From positions 1 to 64,000 of the forward strand of contig NZ_VFEU01000013.1 in the NCBI RefSeq assembly GCF_007858255.1: a stretch of DNA of 64,000 nucleotides, given 5' to 3'. Position 1 is the first letter of the stretch. Every line of letters starts with the position of its first letter. The DNA comes from Pseudomonas rhodesiae. Its GTDB lineage: Bacteria > Pseudomonadota > Gammaproteobacteria > Pseudomonadales > Pseudomonadaceae. Below, piece by piece: positions 43,842-52,074 of the stretch. Both the position numbers and the translations under genes were made by a program. The notes beneath the pieces were generated by a model. The model worked only from the letters and a program-made list of their open reading frames with translations. It was not told the origin of the DNA and made no database searches.

Positions 43842-45251
43842 ATGAATAGCCTGAGTTCCAAGGATTCGAACGGCCAACTGGCGCAGGGCTTCAAGCCGCG
43901 TCATGTCACCATGCTCTCCATTGCCGGCATTATCGGTGCTGGGTTGTTTGTCGGGTCCGGGCATGCGATTGCGGCGGCGGGCCCCGCAGTCATGCTGGCG
44001 TATTTTTTTTCCGGGCTGCTGGTGGTGCTGGTCATGCGCATGCTGGGCGAGATGGCGGTGGCCAACCCGGACACCGGCTCCTTTTCGACCTATGCCGACC
44101 AGGCCATCGGACGCTGGGCCGGGTTTACGATTGGCTGGCTGTACTGGTGGTTCTGGGTGCTGGTGATTCCGATCGAAGCCCTGGCCGCCGGGCATATCTT
44201 GAACCAGTGGTTTCCCCAGATCGACGCTTGGCTGTTTGCCTTGTTGTCGATCTTTTTGTTGGTGGTCACCAATTTGTTCAGTGTCTCCAAGTACGGAGAA
44301 TTCGAGTTCTGGTTTGCCATGGCCAAGGTCGTAGCGATCATCGGCTTTATCGGCCTGGGTGGCGCCGTGCTGATGGGCTGGATTCCCGAGCGGGAGGCCA
44401 GTGGCTTGAGTCTACTGATGGAGGAGCATGGCGGTTTTGCCCCGAACGGTATGTCTGCCGTCGTGGGCGCGTTCATTACCATCATGTTCAGCTTTATCGG
44501 AACGGAGGCGGTCACCATCGCCGCAGCGGAGTCCAGCAACCCCGCGCAGAATATCGCCCGCGCCACACGTTCGGTGATGTGGCGTATCGGCGTGTTCTAT
44601 GTGCTGTCGATCTTCGTGGTGATTTCCGTGGTGCCTTGGAATGACCCTTTGCTGGCGTCCGTCGGTTCCTATCAACGGGCACTGGAGTTGATGAATATTC
44701 CCCATGCCAAGTTGCTGGTCGACGGTGTAGTGCTGATTGCCGTGGCCAGTTGCATGAACTCCTCTATCTACATTGCCTCGCGCATGTTGTATTCCCTGGG
44801 CAAACGCGGCGATGCGCCCACGTTGATGAAAAAGACGTCGGCAGCCAGCGTGCCTAGGGCCGCGGTGATCGCCAGTACCGTGCTGGGCGCTGGCGTGACG
44901 TTGCTCAGCTACTTCATGCCCGCCGGGCTGTTCCAGTTCCTGCTGGCCAGTTCCGGGGCGATCGCGTTGTTGGTGTACTTGGTGATCGCCATTTCGCAAC
45001 TGCGTATGCGCAAGCTCATGCAGCGCCGCAATATCACGCTGACGTTCAAGATGTGGTTGTTCCCCTGGCTGACCTGGCTGGTCATCGCCTTTATTTGCGC
45101 CGCGCTGGGGGTAATGCTGGTGACGCCAGAGCATCGTCTTGAGGTGTCTTCGACGATTGGGTTGGCGTTGCTGATTTCACTGGTGGGGGTTATCACTGCG
45201 CGCCAACCCGTGCGCGCACAGAGCCCACTTTCGATGGTTTCGCCGCCATGA
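43842..45251 (+). CDS. GABA-permease-like amino acid transporter (APC family)
   Basis: The 469-residue protein has 12 membrane helices and AAT-type permease hallmarks: HVTMLSIAGIIGAGLFVGSG near residue 20, MRMLGEMAVANPDTGSFS, and EAVTIAAAESSNP, the last typical of GabP. It is expected to import 4-aminobutyrate or a related amino acid with protons. The next gene, a GlxA-type regulator, starts 4 bases inside its end (ATGA), so the two are co-translated. The amidase divergent from it could produce the transported acid. Confidence 0.9.
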   Translation: MNSLSSKDSNGQLAQGFKPRHVTMLSIAGIIGAGLFVGSGHAIAAAGPAVMLAYFFSGLLVVLVMRMLGEMAVANPDTGSFSTYADQAIGRWAGFTIGWLYWWFWVLVIPIEALAAGHILNQWFPQIDAWLFALLSIFLLVVTNLFSVSKYGEFEFWFAMAKVVAIIGFIGLGGAVLMGWIPEREASGLSLLMEEHGGFAPNGMSAVVGAFITIMFSFIGTEAVTIAAAESSNPAQNIARATRSVMWRIGVFYVLSIFVVISVVPWNDPLLASVGSYQRALELMNIPHAKLLVDGVVLIAVASCMNSSIYIASRMLYSLGKRGDAPTLMKKTSAASVPRAAVIASTVLGAGVTLLSYFMPAGLFQFLLASSGAIALLVYLVIAISQLRMRKLMQRRNITLTFKMWLFPWLTWLVIAFICAALGVMLVTPEHRLEVSSTIGLALLISLVGVITARQPVRAQSPLSMVSPP

Positions 45252-46330
45252 ATGCACGACCTGTGACCAGCATCCTGTTTGTATTGTTGGACCGGTTCAC
45301 GCTGATCTCATTGGCGTCGGCGGTGGAGCCGCTGCGCATGGCCAACCAATTGTCGGGGCAGGAGCTCTATCGTTGGTACACCGCCAGTTTCGACGGCACG
45401 CCCATCTGGGCCAGCGACGGCGTGCCCATCACGCCGGACAGCTCGGTGGATGCCGCCCCTTCGGCCGACATTATTTTCGTGTGCGGCGGGACGGGCATTC
45501 AAAACACGGTGACCCCCGAGCTGGTCAAGTGGCTGCGCGCTCAGGCGCGTTACTCCAAACGCTTGGGCGGCATCTGCACCGGCAGTTGGGTATTGGCCAG
45601 GGCAGGGCTGTTGGATGGCTTTGAGTGCAGCGTTCACTGGGAGTGGCTGGCCGCGATGCAAGAAGCGTTTGCGCGAGTGACTGTCAGCCCAAGCTTGTTC
45701 ACCCTCGACCGCGGCCGCCTTACCAGTTCAGGGGGCACGGCGCCGATGGATATGATGCTGCACTTTATCGGCCTGGATCACGGGCATGAACTGTCAGCAG
45801 CCATTTCAGACATGTTCGTCTATGAACGCATGCGCAGTGAGCAAGACCACCAGCGCATACCGCTCAAGCACATGCTGGGCACTCAGCAGCCCAAGCTGCA
45901 GGAAATCGTCACGCTGATGGAGGCGAACCTTGAGGAGCCCATCGACCTGGACCACCTGGCGGAGTATGTCCAGCTCTCTCGGCGGCAGCTTGAACGAATG
46001 TTTCAGAAATACTTGCACTGCTCGCCGTCGCGCTATTACCTGCGGCTGCGGTTGATCCGCGCGCGCCAATTGCTCAAGCAGACGCCCATCTCTATCGTCG
46101 AATTGGCGGTGCTCTGCGGTTTTGTATCGACGCCGCACTTTTCCAAATGTTATCGCGAATACTTTGGTGTGCCGCCCAGCGATGAGCGGCTGGCGACGCA
46201 TGAGCGCACGGTGGTGCAAAAGCCGGTGATCAACGTCGTGCGCAAGCCGATGCCCATGAGTGTGCTGGAGCAAGCACGCTCCGAGGCAACGTTTGGCAGT
46301 TTCCGACGACTCAAATCCTCCCTGGGCTGA
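45248..46330 (+). CDS. GlxA-family AraC-type transcriptional regulator
   Basis: The 360-residue protein has an N-terminal DJ-1/PfpI-like domain (about 8-190) with the nucleophile-elbow region LGGICTGSWVLARAG, and two AraC helix-turn-helix motifs (about 225-310), ending in VSTPHFSKCYREYFG. Related Pseudomonas regulators (ArgR, GbdR, CdhR types) sense amino acids or quaternary amines. Overlap with the permease gene suggests it controls that transporter and possibly the amidase. Confidence 0.9.
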   Translation: MNARPVTSILFVLLDRFTLISLASAVEPLRMANQLSGQELYRWYTASFDGTPIWASDGVPITPDSSVDAAPSADIIFVCGGTGIQNTVTPELVKWLRAQARYSKRLGGICTGSWVLARAGLLDGFECSVHWEWLAAMQEAFARVTVSPSLFTLDRGRLTSSGGTAPMDMMLHFIGLDHGHELSAAISDMFVYERMRSEQDHQRIPLKHMLGTQQPKLQEIVTLMEANLEEPIDLDHLAEYVQLSRRQLERMFQKYLHCSPSRYYLRLRLIRARQLLKQTPISIVELAVLCGFVSTPHFSKCYREYFGVPPSDERLATHERTVVQKPVINVVRKPMPMSVLEQARSEATFGSFRRLKSSLG

Positions 46331-46438
46331 CCGACTTTGGTGGTCACCGTTCGTCCAGTACTCGGCACTCGTGGGTCAGCCACTGGCTCTTATGATCAGG
46401 CGCGGGTATTCCGTGCTCAGTCACCACGGAGAGCCAAC

Positions 46439-46636
46439 ATGGATATCGATGAGAACGCACCGGGCAACCTTTCACAGCAGGCTGTCACGCGGGGCACCGA
46501 CAACGAGACCGGGCATGACCCGCGCAAAGGCGACGACGCGTTGCCATTGCCACCCGATGACGACGCGCCGCTGGACGAGGATATGTCGGATGTAGATGCG
46601 GCCGATTCGGTTGCCAGTGAGCATCCGGACAACTGA
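46439..46636 (+). CDS. Small acidic hypothetical protein, 65 residues
   Basis: The ATG at 46439 has GGAG 7 bases upstream. The product is very acidic (many Asp and Glu, e.g. PLPPDDDAPLDEDMSDVD) with no hydrophobic segment, and is probably disordered. No family was recognised. It follows the GlxA-type regulator by 108 bases and may have its own promoter. Confidence 0.6.
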   Translation: MDIDENAPGNLSQQAVTRGTDNETGHDPRKGDDALPLPPDDDAPLDEDMSDVDAADSVASEHPDN

Positions 46637-46689
46637 CGTGCTGTTTGCGGGGAGGGCACGCGCTTGCTCCCCGCATTGGCCATCGCTGG

Positions 46690-47208
46690 CTAGAAGCACC
46701 AGTCCTCAGCTTTTATCACCTGGCAGAACGGCCCATGCAACGTCGCGTTGTGATGGGCCACGATATCCTTGGCCTGCAGCGCTGCAGTGTCCGAGCAGGT
46801 GTGCCCATCGGCGATCAGCACTGCATCGAAGCCAAGATCACGGGCGGCACGGCAGGTGCTGTCGACGCAGTATTGGGTTTTCATACCCGCGATCACCACG
46901 CCCGTCGCCCCGACAGACCGTAAGCTGTTCGCCAGGTCGGTCTGGGCAAAAGCATTAGGCCGCTGCTTTTCAAACACCACTTCATTGCCTGAAAGCTTCA
47001 GCTGCGGCGCCAGCCTTGTGAGCGGGCTGTCCGGCGCCATCGGCGACCCTGCGGGCCCGATGTGGCGCGCGAGGAAAATTCCAGCCCCGGCGCGACGGGC
47101 CTGATCCATCAGGCCATTGACGGTGTCGAGCATCGCGTCGCAACGCCAGGGTGTTTCCGGGCCATGAACCAGGCCGACTTGGATATCGAGTACCAACAGT
47201 GCATACAT
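46690..47208 (-). CDS. Isochorismatase-family cysteine hydrolase
   Basis: I choose the ATG at 47208 (MYALLVLDIQ..., 172 residues), with GGAG 8 bases upstream. The catalytic triad of the family is present: D8 (LDIQ), K81 (EKQRPNAF) and C114 (KTQYCVDST). A cis-peptide-type VIAGMKTQ precedes the Cys. Members hydrolyse nicotinamide, N-carbamoyl compounds or isochorismate; the substrate here is open. It stands alone between the small acidic gene and the che operon terminator. Confidence 0.87.
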   Translation of the reverse strand: MYALLVLDIQVGLVHGPETPWRCDAMLDTVNGLMDQARRAGAGIFLARHIGPAGSPMAPDSPLTRLAPQLKLSGNEVVFEKQRPNAFAQTDLANSLRSVGATGVVIAGMKTQYCVDSTCRAARDLGFDAVLIADGHTCSDTAALQAKDIVAHHNATLHGPFCQVIKAEDWCF

Positions 47209-47248
47209 GGGTGCATCTCCTTGCGTTTGCGCCAGCAACACAAGGCAC

Positions 47249-47283
47249 AAAAAAAGGCCCTGTCCATTGCTGGCGGGCCTTTG
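47249..47283 (-). terminator. Intrinsic terminator downstream of the che operon
   Basis: On the minus strand AAGGCCC and GGGCCTT (with a 14-base loop) are followed by a run of T. It lies 145 bases after the cheB stop and before the ATG of the hydrolase gene, so it should end the chemotaxis transcript. Another complex dyad (ACCGCT-TTG-AGCGGT, near 47321-47335) lies between it and cheB. Confidence 0.75.
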
Positions 47284-47427
47284 AAGTTCGTTGGCTATGG
47301 GCTCACGACACCTCGCACGCACCGCTTTGAGCGGTCGTGGTGAGGGTGGTCGAGGTGAGGCAATAATTTGTCATGAATCGACACTAGCAACACGGCCGCC
47401 CGCTGACAAGGGCGCAGCCGCTGGACG

Positions 47428-48510
47428 TCACTTATGCAAAATCGCCTGATGAATTTCCTGCAACGGCATGACGCGTTGGGCGGCGTTGAGTTTGATGGCT
47501 TCCTTGGGCATGCCGAACACCACGCAGCTGGCTTCGTCCTGAGCTACCGTGGCGGCGCCGGCGTCGAGCATTTCCTTGAGGCCGCGGGCGCCGTCGTCGC
47601 CCATGCCGGTCATGATGATGCCGGTGGCGTTCTTGCCGGCAAATTTGGCCACTGAGCGAAACAGCACATCCACCGACGGCCGATGGCGATTGACCAGCGG
47701 CCCGTCAATCACCTGGGCGTGATAGAAGGCACCGCTGCGGGTGACCATCAGGTGTTTGCCGCCGGGGGCGATCAAGGCCAGGCCGGGCAGGATACGGTCG
47801 TTATTGCGCGCTTCACGCACCTCGATCTGGCACAGGCCGTTGAGGCGCTCGGCAAAGGACGCGGTGAATTTTTCCGGCATGTGCTGCACGATCACTATGC
47901 CCGGGCACACCCTCGGCAGCGCCGTGAGCACCGCTTCTAGCGCTTGGGTACCGCCAGTGGAAGTGCCGATGGCGACGATGCGTTCGGTGGTCTGGGCCAT
48001 GGCCTGGCCATTGGCGGCGGGCAGGATCGCATCCGCCGTGAGTTTGCTGGCAGGAACGGGGGCTGGTGTGGGCTTGGCGATGCGCTTGCCCAGGTTCTTG
48101 ACGTTGGAATTGGCCGCCGCACGAATCGCCGCCACCAGCTCGGGGCCGGACTCGATCAGGAAGTTTTTCAGCCCGGTGGTGGGCTTGGTGATGATCTCCA
48201 CGGCGCCGGCCGACAACGCCTGTAGGGAGGTTTCCGCGCCTTTCTGAGTCAGCGACGAACAGATCACCACTGGCGTGGGGCGCTCGCTCATGATCTTGCG
48301 CAAAAAAGTGATGCCGTCCATACGCGGCATCTCCACGTCCAGCACGATCACATCCGGCCATTCCCGCGCGAGCTTGTCCATGGCGAAGATCGGGTCGGAA
48401 GCCGCACCCATGACATGGATATCCGGTGTGTCGTTGAAAATCGCCAGTAGCACCTGGCGTACCACGGCCGAGTCATCGACCAGCAGCACGCTGATTTTTT
48501 TGGTAGGCAT
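47428..48510 (-). CDS. cheB: Chemotaxis protein-glutamate methylesterase/glutaminase
   Basis: The 360-residue protein has a receiver domain with phosphorylation site D58 (VLDVEMPRMDG), a variable linker (about 135-175), and a methylesterase domain with catalytic S184 (GTSTGG), H210 (VQHMP) and D305 or D306 (GMGDDG). It removes methyl groups from receptors after phosphorylation by CheA, resetting sensitivity. Its ATG lies 38 bases inside the cheD gene. It is the last gene of a nine-gene chemosensory operon. Confidence 0.95.
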   Translation of the reverse strand: MPTKKISVLLVDDSAVVRQVLLAIFNDTPDIHVMGAASDPIFAMDKLAREWPDVIVLDVEMPRMDGITFLRKIMSERPTPVVICSSLTQKGAETSLQALSAGAVEIITKPTTGLKNFLIESGPELVAAIRAAANSNVKNLGKRIAKPTPAPVPASKLTADAILPAANGQAMAQTTERIVAIGTSTGGTQALEAVLTALPRVCPGIVIVQHMPEKFTASFAERLNGLCQIEVREARNNDRILPGLALIAPGGKHLMVTRSGAFYHAQVIDGPLVNRHRPSVDVLFRSVAKFAGKNATGIIMTGMGDDGARGLKEMLDAGAATVAQDEASCVVFGMPKEAIKLNAAQRVMPLQEIHQAILHK

Positions 48511-49006
48511 CTTTTTCGAGTATTCCCATTGGTTGGTGCCGGACCCAGACGTTGCCGTTCCAGAGGTCGAACATAATCGTGCGATAGCCGGTACTACCCA
48601 TATCCTGGGCCGCCAGGTGCAGGTGGTGGCGTTCGGCGAGGGCCAGTGCGGCGCGGATATTCAGGTTGGCCACGTTGTGGGCCGGTCGCTGGCGCGGTTG
48701 CTCAGGGAACATCTCGCCGCCGCCGAACACTTTGACTTGGTAATCCTGCGGCCGTGTACCGTTGGCGCGGGCGTGGCGCAGTAACAGTTCGAGGGCTTCG
48801 TCAGCGTACTTGCCATCCAGTGGCTGGCCCGTGCGGTTGCGCGCCGGCAGCATGAAATGGCACATGCCGCCGATGCGCCGTTGGGGGTGCCAGAAAGTGA
48901 ACGCCACACAGGAGCCGAGCAAGGTACGCAAACGCGTCGGGCAGGTGGCAAAGCTGACTTGGCCAGGGGCGAGCACCACCTCGGCGGCATTGGCTGGCTT
49001 TTTCAT
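48473..49006 (-). CDS. cheD: Chemoreceptor glutamine deamidase
   Basis: The 177-residue protein has the CheD active-site Cys C33 in LLGSCVA, catalytic H50 in GGMCHFMLP, and the GGGEMF and GSTGYRT segments of the family. CheD deamidates receptor glutamines and in some species works with CheC on CheY. No cheC is present here. The ATG overlaps the cheR stop by 4 bases and the 3' end overlaps cheB by 38 bases, so all three are coupled. Confidence 0.92.
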   Translation of the reverse strand: MKKPANAAEVVLAPGQVSFATCPTRLRTLLGSCVAFTFWHPQRRIGGMCHFMLPARNRTGQPLDGKYADEALELLLRHARANGTRPQDYQVKVFGGGEMFPEQPRQRPAHNVANLNIRAALALAERHHLHLAAQDMGSTGYRTIMFDLWNGNVWVRHQPMGILEKDAYQKNQRAAGR

Positions 49007-49812
49007 GGCTTGCGGTAAATCGACGGCGCCACCAGCTTCAACGTGTCATTCACGCCGTTGAGGCTTTCAGAGTGGCTGATGATGAAATAACCGCCGGATT
49101 TAAGCTGCGGCAACAGTCGCGCCACCACCTGGGTCTTGGTCGGCTGGTCGAAATAGATCATCACGTTACGCAAGAAGATCACGTCGAACTCGCCCAGGCC
49201 AGGCAGGGGTTCATTAAGGTTGACCTGGACGAAACTGACGCGGTTGCGCAGTGGCTTGTCGATCAGGAATGTTCCGTCCTGGCGGCCGATGCCCTTGAGG
49301 CAGTATTTGACCAGCAATGGCTGGGGCAGGTTGGCGGCGCGCTCCATGGGGTAGTGGCCGTTGCGCGCCTTGGCCAGCACTTGGGTGCTGATATCGGAGC
49401 CGAGCACTTCCCAAGGCGTGGTGCCCAGGCCTTCGGCCAGGGTCATGGCCAGGCTGTAGGGTTCTTCGCCCGAGGAACTGGCCGCGCTCCACACGCGGAA
49501 CACCTTGCCAGGCGCGGCGTTGGGCAGCACCTGCTGGCGCAGGAAATCAAAGTGCTTGGGCTCGCGGAAAAAGTAGGTCTCGTTGGTGGTCAGCAGGTCC
49601 AGCGCCACTTGCAGCTCGCCTTTGCGCTGATCGCTCATGATCAGCTTGAAATACTCGCCGTAGCTCTTGAGTTCATAGTGCTTGAGCCGCTTGAACAGCC
49701 GACCGGCCACCAGGGCCTTTTTGGCCGGTGACAGGTTGATGCCCGCCGCGCGATGCAGCCAGGACTGAAACTGGCCGAACTCGCGGTCATCCAGCGGGGT
49801 GGTATCAGGCAT
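49003..49812 (-). CDS. cheR: Chemotaxis protein methyltransferase
   Basis: The 269-residue protein has the CheR N-terminal helical domain and a SAM-dependent methyltransferase domain: TTNETYFFRE (75-84), the SAM-binding VWSAASSSGEEPYS (107-120), and FDVIFLRNVMIYF near residue 210. It methylates receptor glutamates using S-adenosylmethionine. Since one receptor of the operon ends in an aromatic pentapeptide (EFTRF), this CheR may be tethered to it. GAGG lies 7 bases before the ATG. Confidence 0.95.
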   Translation of the reverse strand: MPDTTPLDDREFGQFQSWLHRAAGINLSPAKKALVAGRLFKRLKHYELKSYGEYFKLIMSDQRKGELQVALDLLTTNETYFFREPKHFDFLRQQVLPNAAPGKVFRVWSAASSSGEEPYSLAMTLAEGLGTTPWEVLGSDISTQVLAKARNGHYPMERAANLPQPLLVKYCLKGIGRQDGTFLIDKPLRNRVSFVQVNLNEPLPGLGEFDVIFLRNVMIYFDQPTKTQVVARLLPQLKSGGYFIISHSESLNGVNDTLKLVAPSIYRKP

Positions 49813-49821
49813 GATCGCACC

Positions 49822-50361
49822 TCACCGCGGGTCGAAGTCGAGGGCCGGCGCCTGGCCGGCTTCGGCAAGGCTGGACATCTCATCGATGGACAGCACTTTA
49901 TCCACCTCCAGCACAATCACAAACTTGCCCTCGACCTTGGCCATGCCGCTGATGAAGTCTGCACGAATCCGCGCGCCGAAGCTGGGCGGCGGCTCGATCT
50001 GGGCAGCCGGGATTTCCTGCACGGCGGACACGGTGTCCACCAGCAACCCGATATCCTGGGGCAGGCCGTCCTCGGTGCTGGCTTCGATAATGATCACGCA
50101 TGAACGGCGGGTGATCTGCGAATTGGCCCGGCCAAAACGCGCCGACAGGTCCACCACCGGCACCACCGCACCGCGCAGGTTGATCACCCCGCGCACAAAC
50201 GCGGGCATCATCGGCACCACGGTCAGGCTGCCGTATTCGATTATTTCCTTGATTCCCAGAATGCCGATGGCGAACATCTCGCCGCCGAGCATAAAGGTCA
50301 GGTATTGCGCATCCTCGTCGACCGCGACGGCGGCCTGGCGGGTAGTCATCACTGCGCCCAT
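49822..50361 (-). CDS. cheW: Chemotaxis coupling protein
   Basis: I choose the ATG at 50361 (MGAVMTTRQ..., 179 residues), with GGGAG 7 bases upstream. The single CheW domain (about 20-165) contains GIKEIIEYGSLTVVP, RGVINLRGAVVPVVDL and the VDTVSAVQEI segment. It links receptors to CheA. It lies 28 bases after the receptor gene and 9 bases before cheR. Confidence 0.93.
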   Translation of the reverse strand: MGAVMTTRQAAVAVDEDAQYLTFMLGGEMFAIGILGIKEIIEYGSLTVVPMMPAFVRGVINLRGAVVPVVDLSARFGRANSQITRRSCVIIIEASTEDGLPQDIGLLVDTVSAVQEIPAAQIEPPPSFGARIRADFISGMAKVEGKFVIVLEVDKVLSIDEMSSLAEAGQAPALDFDPR

Positions 50362-50389
50362 CTCATTACTCCCTGTGAGCCCGGATTGA

Positions 50390-52045
50390 TCAGAAACGGG
50401 TGAATTCCGATTCGTCCGGGGCACTGGCCATGTTGTAGGCAAAGGCCTTGCGCGCTGGCGGTTGCGCGGGGCGCGGCGGCTGGCGAGTCGGCTTGCTGCC
50501 GGCGCTGTCGACACTGCTTTGGGTGGCGGCCCTGGACGTCGTGTCGAGCACGAAGAAACTCATGGCCTGCTGCAATTGTTCGGCCTGGCTGCTCATCTCT
50601 TCGGCGGTGGCGGCCAATTCTTCGCTGCTGGAGGCGTTCTGCTGGGTGACCTGGTTAAGCTGAGTCATCGCCGTGTTGATCTGCGCCACACCGGCGGCCT
50701 GCTCTTCGGACGCCGCGCTGATTTCCTGCACCAGGTCGGACGTTTTGTTGATCGACGGCACCATCTCATCAAGCAACTTGCCGGCTTTCTCGGCCATGTC
50801 GACGCTGCTGGAAGACAGTTCGCCGATTTCCTGAGCGGCAACCTGGCTGCGTTCGGCCAGCTTGCGCACCTCGGCGGCGACCACGGCAAAACCTTTGCCG
50901 TGCTCGCCGGCCCGTGCGGCCTCGATGGCGGCATTGAGGGCGAGCAAATTGGTCTGGTAGGCAATGTCATCGATGATGCTGATGCGCTGCGCGATTTTCT
51001 TCATCGCCACCACGGTCTGCTGCACTGACTCACCGCCGTCGGTGGCTTCCTTGGCGGCCTTGCTGGCCATGCCGTCGGTGACTTTGGCGTTCTCAGTGTT
51101 CTGGTTGATGCTGGCGCTCATCTGTTCGATAGAGGCACTGGTTTCCTCGACGCTGGCCGCTTGTTCGCTGGTGGCCTGGCTCATCGATTGCGCCGTAGCG
51201 CTGACTTGCTCGGAGGCGCTGGCCAGGTTGTCGGCGGCATTGCGCACTTCGCCGATGATATGCGCCAGTTTGCCGACCATATTGCGCATGGCATTGAGCA
51301 CCATACCGGTTTCATCTTTGGCGCCCGGTTCGATCTGTGCACTGAGGTTGCCTTCGGCCAATTGCTCGGCGGCGTTGGCAGCCAGCCTCAACGGACGGGA
51401 AATAATTCGCGCGATAAACAGCGCCAGGCCCAAGCCGATCAACAGGGCGGCGACCAAGGCCGCGATGATCGACAGACGCGAGCTTTCATACAACGCAGAA
51501 CCCTTGTCACCGGCAGCAGTGGCGCCAGCATCATTGAGCTCGACCATTTTTTGCAGGCGCGCGGTCACTTCATCGAAGTGCGTCTTGGATTCGCCCCTGA
51601 GCAGCCCGCGCGCTTGGGTTTCCTGGTTCTCCCGGGACAGCTCAAGCAACTGTTTACTGGTGGCCAGGTACGCGGCCCATCCGGTTTTCACGCTATCCAG
51701 CAACTGTCGGTCTTCGTCATTCGACACCAGTTGTTCATAGGTGCCCATGCGTGTGTCGAACTGCTGGCGCGCCTCGGCGGCTTCGCGTTCGGCCAGGGCC
51801 TTTTCCTCGGCGACCTCGGTGGCGACATGACGGTTCTCTTTCAAGCGGTAGTTGGCCGCGAAGAAGCGCATACCGGCCGCCGCGCGCATTGACGGCATCC
51901 AATTGCCGCGGATGTCCTGGGCGGCTTGGTTGACCCCCCCCAATTGGAGGATAGCGAAGGCACCCATGGCCGCTGTGAGCGCCAGGACCACCAGGAACGA
52001 GCTGATCAGCTTGGTGGAAATTTTTAGATCGTAAAACCATTTCAT
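50390..52045 (-). CDS. Methyl-accepting chemotaxis protein with C-terminal aromatic pentapeptide
   Basis: I choose the ATG at 52045, with GGAGG 7 bases upstream, giving 551 residues. It has a membrane helix (about 12-35), a periplasmic four-helix-bundle sensor, a second helix (about 191-213), HAMP, and a long signalling hairpin with the tip around IDDIAYQTNLLALNAAIEAAR (tip residues only; conserved Glu-Ala-Ala). After a Pro-rich linker of about 50 residues the chain ends in EFTRF, which fits the x-aromatic-x-x-aromatic pentapeptide used by some receptors to bind CheR. The ligand is unknown. Confidence 0.93.
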   Translation of the reverse strand: MKWFYDLKISTKLISSFLVVLALTAAMGAFAILQLGGVNQAAQDIRGNWMPSMRAAAGMRFFAANYRLKENRHVATEVAEEKALAEREAAEARQQFDTRMGTYEQLVSNDEDRQLLDSVKTGWAAYLATSKQLLELSRENQETQARGLLRGESKTHFDEVTARLQKMVELNDAGATAAGDKGSALYESSRLSIIAALVAALLIGLGLALFIARIISRPLRLAANAAEQLAEGNLSAQIEPGAKDETGMVLNAMRNMVGKLAHIIGEVRNAADNLASASEQVSATAQSMSQATSEQAASVEETSASIEQMSASINQNTENAKVTDGMASKAAKEATDGGESVQQTVVAMKKIAQRISIIDDIAYQTNLLALNAAIEAARAGEHGKGFAVVAAEVRKLAERSQVAAQEIGELSSSSVDMAEKAGKLLDEMVPSINKTSDLVQEISAASEEQAAGVAQINTAMTQLNQVTQQNASSSEELAATAEEMSSQAEQLQQAMSFFVLDTTSRAATQSSVDSAGSKPTRQPPRPAQPPARKAFAYNMASAPDESEFTRF

Positions 52046-52074
52046 CGCGGAACCTCCATGGAATTGCAAATACG

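Noticed and set aside
47295..47362. Complex dyads near the cheB end as a possible attachment site or small RNA
   Set aside because: Short and imperfect apart from one 6-base stem; no flanking repeats or integrase gene, so only the terminator beside it is reported.
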